DNA of 64,000 nt, taken from contig NZ_VCHY01000001.1 of NCBI RefSeq assembly GCF_005877885.1, positions 248,001-312,000 on the forward strand, read 5' to 3'. Position 1 is the stretch's first letter; each line of letters opens with the position of its first letter. Made by a program: the position numbers and the translations under genes. The DNA comes from Labilibacter sediminis. Its GTDB lineage: Bacteria; Bacteroidota; Bacteroidia; Bacteroidales; Marinilabiliaceae. This document shows, in pieces, positions 9,713-18,800 of the stretch. The notes below the pieces were generated by a model that worked only from the letters and a program-made list of their open reading frames with translations, had not been told where the DNA came from and ran no database searches.

Positions 9713-12700
9713 TTAAAACTTAATATCAATACCTCCCATTACAGTAATACTTTGAGGATATGAAGAATAATCAGCATTTGGCGTTAATGCGCTTTTCTTA
9801 ATACTAACATCAGGATCATATCCGGTATAGTTGGTCCATGTATATAAATTTTGTCCTGAAACATATAACCTTACCTGTTTCATTCTAAGTTTCGACAATA
9901 ATCTTTTAGGTAATGTATACCCCAGGGTTACATTCTTTAATCTTAAATATGAACCATCTTCAACTAAACCTGAATGTGTTAGGTTACCAGCAGGAGCAGA
10001 AGCAATTACCCCGGCATAATACGTAGCATGTACATCCGTATCATTATTAAAAGGAGTCCAGGCATCTGCAAAATCAGAAAATCCATTAAAATTATTATTG
10101 GCAAAAGGAGATGCAAATTGCATCTTGTTTACATTAAGTACATCAAAGCCGTATGACCACTGGAACAAAACCTGACAATCGAAACCTTTATACTTAAACT
10201 CGTTACTTAAACCTCCAAAATGTTTTGGATGAGGATTACCAATTACTACCCTGTCATCAGAATTAATTGTTCCGTCACCGTTTTGATCTATAAATTTGAT
10301 ACTTCCTGGTGAAACAGGAGAACCATTGTCTGGTACACCTTCTTTTAGGACATAATTATCTGAAGCATTATCCCAGTAAAAATCATCGACCTGATATACT
10401 CCATCAAACTCTAATCCATACATCATACCTACGGGTTGTCCAACCTTTGTGATGTATTGATGCTCATCTAAAGTACCAATTATATTAGGGTCAGTATAAA
10501 TAGCATCCTGCCCTTCATTAAGTGCAACAGTTTTATTTTTATTGAATGCAATATTAAAATTAGATGTCCATTTAAAATTTGCTGTTTTAAAGTTGGTTGA
10601 ATTAAAAGAGAATTCAAGCCCTTGGTTTTGAACCGTTCCTACATTTTGCATTACTTTAGAAAAACCTGTACTTAAGGACATATCTGCATTTAATAATAGG
10701 TCACGTGTCATTTTGTGATAATAATCCACAGTACCTCTAAGTCTGTAATTAAGAACTGAAAAATCTAATCCTATATTTGACTGACTGGTTGTTTCCCAAC
10801 GCAAATCAGGTACGGCTATATTGTTTTGAATAGCACCAGGATTATACGACTGATCATCACCCCAGATATATCCTGTTCCTGTATTTACAGCTAATGTATT
10901 AAATGCAGCCAGGTTATTAATTCTGTTATTACCTGTTAATCCCCAGCCTGCACGTAACTTTAAACTTGAAATTAATTTATTTCTTTTTAAGAATTTTTCT
11001 TCTCCAATATGCCATGCTCCTGAAAAAGAAGGGAAATATCCCCATTTGTTTCCTTCAGCAAACTTTGAAGACCCATCGGCTCTAAAGTTTACTGTTAAAA
11101 GATACTTTCCTTTGTAGTCGTAATTAACCCTTCCAAAATATGAGAGCATATAACTTTCGGCAAATGAAGTTTGTGCCAATTTTGGAGTTATTCCAATACC
11201 AATATTATCAATTCCAAAATCATCAGTAGGAATATTTGAGTTCTGTAACCAGGTACCTGATTGCTTATACTGTGAGGCTTCAACTCCACCTAAAAGCGTT
11301 GTTTTATGTGCACCAAACTTTCGCTTATAGGTTAAAGTATTAGATGAAGATAAATTTTGCACCCTGTTTTGCGTTATTTGTCCAGTTACCCTGTCATCTG
11401 TATTCGTACCCTGACGTGTATCTTCGCCGTAGAAAATACTTGCTTTAGTTGTACTTAATTGATAATTACCTGAAACACGTAGCTTTAAATAAGGATTAAA
11501 ATCATGTAAGAATGTTGTTGTACCACGAATAACATCCAACATATGTACCTGATCAATGTTCTCTAAATTCTGAACAGGTGGATAAATAGTACTTCCCTGC
11601 GTATCTGTTGGGTCATAACCACCTTCTCCTAAACCATCATCAATAATTGGTTCTATCGGACGAAAACGTACAGCCTCTCTAATGATACTGGAGTACTGAC
11701 TTTCTCTCATGGATGGCCCCTTACGTTTTGAATTAGAAAATTGTAAAGAAGACAATAACTGTGTTTTTTCGGACAGCTTATGATTAATCTTCAGGTTATT
11801 GTTAATCTTTTGAAAACCAGTATTAATTAACGTACCATCCTGATCCAAATATTGGCCGGAGTAATATATACTGGTTGACTTTGAACCACCGGAAATACCT
11901 ATATTATACCTTTGAATTGGTGCCGCTCTAAATAAATCACTTTGCCAATCCGTACCTTCCATATCTCTGTATAACTCAGGATCAATCCAGGTATTATAAA
12001 ACTTATTTACTTCCCAGGTTCGTGTCCAGTTTTGCTGAGCCCAGGTCTGGTTTTCCTTGTACCTGACATATTCATACGGGCTTAATACCTCTAACCTGCT
12101 TGGTACATATTGCACACCATATGCTGCACTGGCTGTAACATCAGTTTTTCCATCATCTCGTCCGCTTTTAGTTGTAATTACAATTACACCATTGGCTCCA
12201 CGAGAACCATAAATAGCTGTAGCTGATGCATCTTTAAGCACGTCAAAACTTTCTATATCCTCAGAATTTATGGTTGATGGATCAAAATCTTCCAAAGGAA
12301 TGCCATCCACCACATATAAAGGTGAGTTATCTCCCGTAATTGAGTTACCTCCTCGAATCACAATATTTAAAGCTGATCCTGGTGTACCTTCTGATGAAGT
12401 AACCTGCACACCTGAAATACGACCCGCCAGGGCCTGATCAAAGTTAGCTGCAGGTGCCACCTGTAAATCTTCAGAACTCAGTGAAGCAATAGCACCTGTT
12501 AAATCTTTCTTTTTTTCAGTTCCATATCCCACAACAACTACCTGATCTAACTCTACATCAGCATTTCTTAATACAACGTTAATAGCTGACTTTGAACCAA
12601 CGCTTATTTGTTGTGTTTCAAGGCCAATAAAACTAAAAACCAATACTGCTTTATCATCAACATTTTCCAGTCTGTATTGACCATTCATATCTGTAATGGT

Positions 12701-12847
12701 ACCATTGTTGGTTCCTTTAACAGCAACAGTAACACCCGGAATGGTTGTGGCACTCTCATCGGTAACAATACCAGATATTGTTTTTTGCCCCAACATAAGT
12801 GCAGGGAAACAAAAAATCAGAATTATATTTAATATATATGATTTCAT
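9713..12847 (-). CDS. SusC/RagA-family TonB-dependent transporter (PUL 1)
   Basis: An outer-membrane importer for oligosaccharides that takes energy from TonB-ExbBD. The 1044 residues comprise a signal peptide ending MLGQ, and a carboxypeptidase-like regulatory domain (ISGIVTDESATTIPGVTV through VLVFSFIGLETQ). A plug domain follows (VVVGYGTEKKKDLTGAI; LYVVDGIPLEDF; VLKDASATAIYGSRGANGV). The rest is a long beta-barrel ending in an outer-membrane strand GGIDIKF. Length and motifs match the SusC family. Downstream is susD; upstream, 22 bases away, is the candidate glycan-binding lipoprotein, so all are likely in one transcript driven by the HTCS encoded further upstream. Confidence 0.96.
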   Translation of the reverse strand: MKSYILNIILIFCFPALMLGQKTISGIVTDESATTIPGVTVAVKGTNNGTITDMNGQYRLENVDDKAVLVFSFIGLETQQISVGSKSAINVVLRNADVELDQVVVVGYGTEKKKDLTGAIASLSSEDLQVAPAANFDQALAGRISGVQVTSSEGTPGSALNIVIRGGNSITGDNSPLYVVDGIPLEDFDPSTINSEDIESFDVLKDASATAIYGSRGANGVIVITTKSGRDDGKTDVTASAAYGVQYVPSRLEVLSPYEYVRYKENQTWAQQNWTRTWEVNKFYNTWIDPELYRDMEGTDWQSDLFRAAPIQRYNIGISGGSKSTSIYYSGQYLDQDGTLINTGFQKINNNLKINHKLSEKTQLLSSLQFSNSKRKGPSMRESQYSSIIREAVRFRPIEPIIDDGLGEGGYDPTDTQGSTIYPPVQNLENIDQVHMLDVIRGTTTFLHDFNPYLKLRVSGNYQLSTTKASIFYGEDTRQGTNTDDRVTGQITQNRVQNLSSSNTLTYKRKFGAHKTTLLGGVEASQYKQSGTWLQNSNIPTDDFGIDNIGIGITPKLAQTSFAESYMLSYFGRVNYDYKGKYLLTVNFRADGSSKFAEGNKWGYFPSFSGAWHIGEEKFLKRNKLISSLKLRAGWGLTGNNRINNLAAFNTLAVNTGTGYIWGDDQSYNPGAIQNNIAVPDLRWETTSQSNIGLDFSVLNYRLRGTVDYYHKMTRDLLLNADMSLSTGFSKVMQNVGTVQNQGLEFSFNSTNFKTANFKWTSNFNIAFNKNKTVALNEGQDAIYTDPNIIGTLDEHQYITKVGQPVGMMYGLEFDGVYQVDDFYWDNASDNYVLKEGVPDNGSPVSPGSIKFIDQNGDGTINSDDRVVIGNPHPKHFGGLSNEFKYKGFDCQVLFQWSYGFDVLNVNKMQFASPFANNNFNGFSDFADAWTPFNNDTDVHATYYAGVIASAPAGNLTHSGLVEDGSYLRLKNVTLGYTLPKRLLSKLRMKQVRLYVSGQNLYTWTNYTGYDPDVSIKKSALTPNADYSSYPQSITVMGGIDIKF

Positions 12848-12869
12848 ATTATAGAATTTTATTTTTCTA

Positions 12870-14432
12870 CTAGTTTTCTATTAATTCTTCTGCTAAATAG
12901 TACACATCTGAAATGGCAAATTTACCACTACATCCCTCATTATTTTTTGGTTTTATAACCCCTGTAAAGTATGTTTTTAAACGAAAGGCAATCGAAAACT
13001 TATCTGCCGATTTATAAGGATCTAAATCCATTTCACATTTCACCCACTTATCATCTGCATTTTTTATTGGATCCTTACGGCCATCAGGATCAACACCTTC
13101 CTGATCTCCCGGGTAAGGAGTTCCCATAAATGTATCATTAGAGCCATCGATTTTACAGATAACATCATGATTTACCTGAGTCCATGTCGCATTATAAAAT
13201 GAATTCGCAACATTCTCATCATAATCACTAGATACATAAATCTCAAGATCTGCAGGTGTTGTACCATCCGGCAAATACTCAACACTTGAATTTTTTATCC
13301 AAAAAACAGCTTTTAAATTCCAACAATAACCATAACTGTATTGTGTAAGGTTCTGACTATTCATCACTACCCACGATTCATGCGCGTTACAACTCCCCCA
13401 TTGATTAATGGTGCTGGTGGCGACTGATTGAAGAGTTGAAGGTGCTTCATCGAGACGTTCACCCGCTGCCGCATCACTTGGAGCCTCTTGGGTCCAGATC
13501 TGATTTTTCTTTATACCTGCATAATCAACAACAATTCTTTTATATCCAAATACAACATTAGTAGCCTCCATAGACGGGTAAAAGAAACAGTCTCTAGCCG
13601 GTTCTATGATAACAGGCTCATTAGATATGATTACTGTTATAGTTTCTAAATATGTAACCCCCTCTTCACTTATATTACTTATTACGGATATCGCAGGTTG
13701 AATTTCCTCACTTTCAGAAACCGTATAACCATCTGCCAATCCTATTGCTCCTGTTTCTGAATCAATTACCAGTTTATCCTGATGACTAGCCAATTCATAT
13801 CGAACATCAGGATTACCGTTCCCTAAAACTGCTTCTGATGTATATTTCCCTGTTCCAATAATTAAGTTTTCCGTTGTTGGACAGTAGCTTAACGCTTTAG
13901 GGCCTGGTAAAAGCGGCGCTACATTTAAATTAAACACATCATCAAATACAGTTTGAAGAGAATCTCCATCTTTATATGAAGTAGCCTTAATTGTAAAACT
14001 ATAGTCTCCAATTCCAAAATTATTGCCATTAGCAATAGAAATTGTCCCAGCTCCATTAGGATCAATAACAACTTTAGCATAGACAGTATCTCCATTCATA
14101 GCCTCCTGACTATCTTCTGGTATATTTATCCACATGGTATCTACCTTTGGATTTTCTACACTTACATATTGCATATAACTCTCATCCAAAGGACCGTTTT
14201 CACCTCTGGCACTTACAATTTCATAAAAACAAGGAATTCCCCCGGAACTAATAGTTGGCATATTCGATTGAATATGACTATACTCCCTTGCATTAATGAT
14301 ATCTGAATACATCAAATTATACGGTTTTACATGATGATCCTGATCTTCATTTAGCATGAAGGATTCGTCCTTACATGCTACCATGAGTAACATTGAAAGG
14401 ATAATTAAAAGACTATTTTTAAATAAATTCAT
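12870..14432 (-). CDS. Surface glycan-binding-like lipoprotein, first large gene of PUL 1
   Basis: A 520-residue predicted outer-membrane lipoprotein with lipobox LLMVAC (Cys20). Two Ig/cadherin-like segments seem to follow: one around YSFTIKATSYKDGDS, another around RYELASHQDKLVIDSETG, which ends in EETITVII-type strands. The C-terminal about 230 residues start near DCFFYPSMEATNVVF and look like a jelly-roll, carbohydrate-binding-like module rich in Trp and Tyr. The N-terminus (HHVKPYNLMYSDIINAREYS) recalls the DUF4958 'surface glycan-binding' proteins of Bacteroidota PULs, from memory only. Its place directly before susC, rather than after susD, is less usual but is known. No catalytic motif was seen. 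Binding of the PUL 1 substrate at the cell surface is inferred. Confidence 0.6.
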   Translation of the reverse strand: MNLFKNSLLIILSMLLMVACKDESFMLNEDQDHHVKPYNLMYSDIINAREYSHIQSNMPTISSGGIPCFYEIVSARGENGPLDESYMQYVSVENPKVDTMWINIPEDSQEAMNGDTVYAKVVIDPNGAGTISIANGNNFGIGDYSFTIKATSYKDGDSLQTVFDDVFNLNVAPLLPGPKALSYCPTTENLIIGTGKYTSEAVLGNGNPDVRYELASHQDKLVIDSETGAIGLADGYTVSESEEIQPAISVISNISEEGVTYLETITVIISNEPVIIEPARDCFFYPSMEATNVVFGYKRIVVDYAGIKKNQIWTQEAPSDAAAGERLDEAPSTLQSVATSTINQWGSCNAHESWVVMNSQNLTQYSYGYCWNLKAVFWIKNSSVEYLPDGTTPADLEIYVSSDYDENVANSFYNATWTQVNHDVICKIDGSNDTFMGTPYPGDQEGVDPDGRKDPIKNADDKWVKCEMDLDPYKSADKFSIAFRLKTYFTGVIKPKNNEGCSGKFAISDVYYLAEELIEN

Positions 14433-14528
14433 ACGTTTTGATTTTTGATTGTCAATCAGATTTCTTTGTTGTTATTGTGCGTGTTTTAAAAGGTTTCTTT
14501 GTTTAACAGATACATTCTAAATGTCTTT

Positions 14529-14660
14529 CTAAATACTTACCAAAAAGAAAACAATTAGAATAATTACCAGTATACTCCAAAAGAAGTATGAAAGTCTATT
14601 CATTTGTTTTAGCTTATTACTGTTATCTGCATTTCTTAAATATTGATCTTTTTCGTTCAT
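14529..14660 (-). CDS. Small single-pass membrane protein (43 aa) at the head of PUL 1
   Basis: A 43-residue reading frame starts at ATG 14660 and stops TAG at 14529. Residues 1-24 are hydrophilic (MNEKDQYLRNADNSNKLKQ...). Residues 25-43 are a strong transmembrane segment (YFFWSILVIILIVFFLVSI) with a Trp at the interface. Charge bias puts the N-terminus with its Lys/Arg in the cytoplasm. It lies 96 bases upstream of the glycan-binding lipoprotein gene on the same strand, in the region where the PUL 1 transcript should begin. No known family was recognised. The hydrophobic run and the position support a real gene, but chance cannot be excluded for so short a frame. Confidence 0.5.
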   Translation of the reverse strand: MNEKDQYLRNADNSNKLKQMNRLSYFFWSILVIILIVFFLVSI

Positions 14661-15257
14661 TTCTTTAACTAATTGTCGTGACAGTTAATTAGTGTTTCAA
14701 CTGTTTACCAAAATTGTCGGTTTTTAAAGAAATTTCACATGCACAATAGATTCAAATACAACAGGTATTTATGTCAGATTACCTCACTCTGCCACATCAC
14801 ATAGACCTGTAAAATCCGTCAATACAAAATCACTTCCGCTTGATTTACAACACCTTAACCCATGACACATTTTACTTCCTCTTCAAAACAACAAACAAAA
14901 TCAGTTACTCTTTTTTTTAGGAAATAAATTGTAAAATGGTGTTAACGAAACACAAAAACACCATATGGAATCATGTTAATTTTTTTTAAATTTTTTGAAG
15001 TATTTACGATAGATTTTAAACTTTAAGAAGTATTAAAATAAAAGTGTGAGAATCCGAATTCTTGAAAATTATACAGGTAGCGAAATATTGTTACAATAGG
15101 AGCTATTGCTTTTCATCTCTAAAATTGATACCAAAAGCATTCTATTAAATATATTTTATCCGATAGAAAAATACGAACTTAGCAGATACCTCATCACATC
15201 CAGTCATCAGAGCTTGGAAAAAGGTTATTGACCAATGGTTATCTCAGAAAAGGTAAT
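14661..15257 (-). promoter_or_regulatory. Upstream region of the PUL 1 operon
   Basis: About 600 AT-rich bases without a gene. A dyad ACTAATT (14668-14674) / AATTAGT (14687-14693) encloses a second short dyad TGTCgtGACA, immediately upstream of the microprotein start. Another small palindrome CAATAGgagCTATTG is at about 15104-15118. No TAnnTTTG box could be found on the minus strand here, so the promoter of PUL 1 is not located. Binding of the PUL 1 HTCS in this region is expected but not shown. Confidence 0.4.
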
Positions 15258-15522
15258 AACCTGAGTTCGATTAAAATTATAGAGCTCAGATTTTATTAAA
15301 ACACTGATATACAAGTTAAATTCTATTGGCATAGCGAGCTATGTTAATAGAATTTAATGATGTAGATGAGTGTTTTAATGAAAAGTTCAATGGTAACCAC
15401 TTATAAACATCGATTTTCTGCTTCATATTTGTTCGACATAGCCCGCTATGTCGAACAAATATTCCTTGAAACTCAATATTTATAGGCGGTCTGAGCCAAT
15501 AATTTTACGTCGAACTCAGGTT
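15258..15522. repeat. 265-bp nested palindromic element (MITE-like or structured RNA)
   Basis: The ends are perfect 13-bp inverted repeats: AACCTGAGTTCGA (15258-15270) and TCGAACTCAGGTT (15510-15522). Pairing continues inward with interruptions over about 30 bases. Inside are two long arms. Arm A has ATTAAAACACT (15295-15305) / AGTGTTTTAAT (15369-15379), with an inner hairpin at 15316-15357 tipped CATAGCgaGCTATG. Arm B has a perfect 18-bp stem, 15425-15442 / 15445-15462, tipped CATAGCccGCTATG, with imperfect pairing extending from about 15395 to 15490. The flanking AAT triplets (15255-15257 and 15523-15525) could be a target duplication. No reading frame is present. The whole folds as a three-way cruciform between the HTCS 1 gene and the PUL 1 operon. 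Confidence 0.8.
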
Positions 15523-15699
15523 AATAAAACAGATTCTGTCAGTGAATAAAACTAACATAGTGCAGTAGAGAGGTATTGTTTAAACACATCTCATTACAAA
15601 CCATACAATGGTAATTAAATTGCACAAACAATTAATCATAACAGCTCTTCTTCTTGATTGTAACAGAAAAAGAATATAATTGAGTAAGAATAAACTCTA

Positions 15700-15729
15700 G
15701 GGATAGCATTTTGGTATAAAGGCTATCCC
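15700..15729 (-). terminator. Hairpin downstream of HTCS 1
   Basis: A perfect 8-bp inverted repeat GGGATAGC (15700-15707) / GCTATCCC (15722-15729) with a 14-base loop, 80 bases past the HTCS 1 stop on the minus strand. It lacks a following T run, so termination is only possible, not strongly supported. The rest of 15523-15808 shows no gene. Confidence 0.4.
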
Positions 15730-15808
15730 AATCAAGCTTAATAATAAAAATAGTACTTATTGACAGACTTTAACATACTATCAAAACTGTAACTATAATG
15801 TATAGAAA

Positions 15809-18800
15809 CTACTTCTTTTGCATTTGCTTTCTATACTCCATTGGTACGCAACCAAAGATATTTTTAAAGCTTCTACGAAAATTTTGAATATCAAGATAAC
15901 CTACCTTTTCAACAATCTCCGAAACAGACAGATCTGATTCAGCTAAAAATTGAGCTGCTCTTTTTAATCTGATAGACTTAATAAATTCTCCAGGAGTTTG
16001 TTGCGTTGATTTTTTAAGTTTACGATAAAGTGTTGACGGACTGGATGCTACTTTTTCCGCAAGTATATCAGCATCAAAATCTCTGTTTGTTAAATTTTTC
16101 TCTATCACATCCATTACCTTATTTAAAAACTTAGCTTCAACAGTACTTATTTCTGCATCTTTAGGTTCTAAGGTTACTTTTTTGGAGTATTTACTATATA
16201 ACAATTTTCTATTGGCAACAAGCAGCTTAACCTTTTCTAATAACAATTCAGGATCGAAGGGTTTTGTCAGGTATGCATCTGCGCCTTTACGAGTTCCAAT
16301 AAGCTGGTCATTACTTGTACTTTTGGCAGTTAACAATAAAACGGGAATATGACCAACAATATCATTCGACTTTATTTTATGGCAAAGTTCAAACCCATCC
16401 ATACGCGGCATCATTACATCAGAAATAACAACATCTGGCTTAAGGTCTATTACTTTTTCAAATCCCTCAATTCCATCTACAGCCGTTTCAATATTAAATT
16501 GGTCAGATAACAATTCGGCTACAAACTCCCTTACTTCCTTATTGTCCTCTACTATTAATATTTTTGCGCCTTTAACGCCACTATTAACTGAACGTGAAGT
16601 GCCAATTCTTTTTTCAACAACAGGAAGCCATTCTGTACTAATTTCACTTTGCGAACTGGCAATTTCTTTGTCTGAAAGATGTTCTCTACCTTTTTTAAGG
16701 GTAATTGTAAAAGTGGTTAGTTCATCTTTTGTACTCTCAACTGAAACAGTGCCCTTATGCAGATTAATAAAGCTTTTAACCAAGGCTAATCCAATACCAG
16801 TTCCTCCAACATGACTTGTTCCGGAAGCCTGATAGAATCTATCGAATAAATGATTCAGGTCATTTTCCGGAATACCTTCACCATTATTAGAAACCTTAAT
16901 TACAATATCATCTTTTTCATTATGAAAAGAAACACTAACAAATGAAGGATTTCCGGTAAACTTAAAAGCATTTGAAAGCAAGTTATTAAATACAATACCC
17001 AGCTTTTCCTGATCAAAAAACACTTTACATGAATTAACCTCCCAGCTCTTTTTAAACTCTACATTTTGAGTGATAGCTAATTCTGAAAAAGGATCACAAA
17101 TCTCCTCCAGAAACCCTATTATATCCCCCTCCTGAGCTTGTAAGATAACTTTACCAGCCTCCATCTTTCTAAACTCAAGTAATTGATTTACCAAATTGGT
17201 TAATTTACCGGTATTGTTATAAATGAGCTGTACTTTATTATGGAAATATTTAGCCGGGGTATTATTAAAATCTTTATTCAACAATTCTTTAAGTGGAGAT
17301 AGAATAAGTGTTAGCGGAGTTCTGATTTCATGCGATATATTGGTAAAAAAGTTCAGTTTATATTCATTAACTCGAGATTCCTGCCTTCTTAAAACTTTTT
17401 CTATTTCTATATTATTGATTAAACGCTCCTGTTTTTTGGCTATTACTGTAATTACAATAACTACACTTAAAACAAGTATGATATATATAACAATAGCATA
17501 CCATGTTTCCCATGGAGCCGGTAAAATTTCAATGGGTAAAGAAAATCCTTTTTCATTCCATAATCCATTACTATTGGTAGCATATAGGTGCAAAGTATAA
17601 TCTCCTGGTTCTAAATTACTAAATGAAATATGACGGCGATTACCTATAAAAACCCGATCATCATCATACCCCTCAAGCCAATAGGCATAATTATTTCTAT
17701 GAGGAGATGTATAATCAAGTGCCGAAATTTCAAAAGAAAATTCTCTTTCTTTATAACCCAGCGTTAGTTTTTCGATTTCATTAATATTATTCGTAAGCCA
17801 ACCTTTCTCTGAAACAATGGCCTGCTTATTATATATTTTAAAATCACTAACAACTATTTTGGGTACAATAGGACTTACCTCAATCTCTGAAGGTTTGAAA
17901 TAAGTAAAGTTTGAATACCCTCCAAAATACATAGTTCCGTCTTTGGATAAGAAACATGCTGATTCGGAAAAGTGATTGTCTCCAACACCGTCACTTTTGT
18001 TAAAATTACGTATTCTACCTGTTTTCTTTTTAATCTTTGATAAACCAACATTGGTACTTATCCATACATTACCCCTTTCGTCACCTAAAATAGCGTTTAC
18101 ATAATCTCCTGATAAACCATCTTCAACGGTATAGTAGTTTAAGCTATAATTATTATCCTTTAATCTATCAATATAATTGAGACCACACGGGGTACCAAAC
18201 CAAATGGTATTATCATCATCTACCCAAATAGAAGTAACAATATTGCAAATGACTTTAGAATCACCCTTAACCAATCTTTCTGCGGAAGTAAAAACCGAAT
18301 CTTCGGGGTTATATAAATATAAACCATTATAGGTTCCTACCCATAAATTACCTTTCTTATCTCTAGCTATAGAGGTAACCCGGTTACTATGGAGTTGTCC
18401 TTCTTCAGGTGATGACTGAAAAACTTTTATATTATTAAAACTATTTCCTTTACGCTCAAACAAATAAAGTCCGCTGCGCTGTGTTGCCAACCAAAACTCA
18501 TCTCCTTCCATGTAAAAATCGTGTACCTTTTTTACACCGATAAAAGCATTGGTGTTAAAAAATTTATTAACCTGTACCAAAGCTGGCGTTTCTGCTTTCT
18601 TAAGATCTATAACGTATATTCCATCCTCAACACTTACCCATAATAAATTGGTATTATCCTCGTATAAGCTTTTTATAACCACATTACTTGTATTATACAT
18701 AGGATCATCAGGTTGAAACCTTACCCTGTCGTATTTTACCTTATCGGTAGTTACAAATAATCCATTTCCCTTGGTACCTACCCATAATCTGCCATCGGAG

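Noticed and set aside
15258-15522. The palindromic element as an integron attC site
   Set aside because: The ends lack the RYYYAAC / GTRRRY core pattern, no integrase is present, and arms are perfect rather than showing the extrahelical bases of attC.
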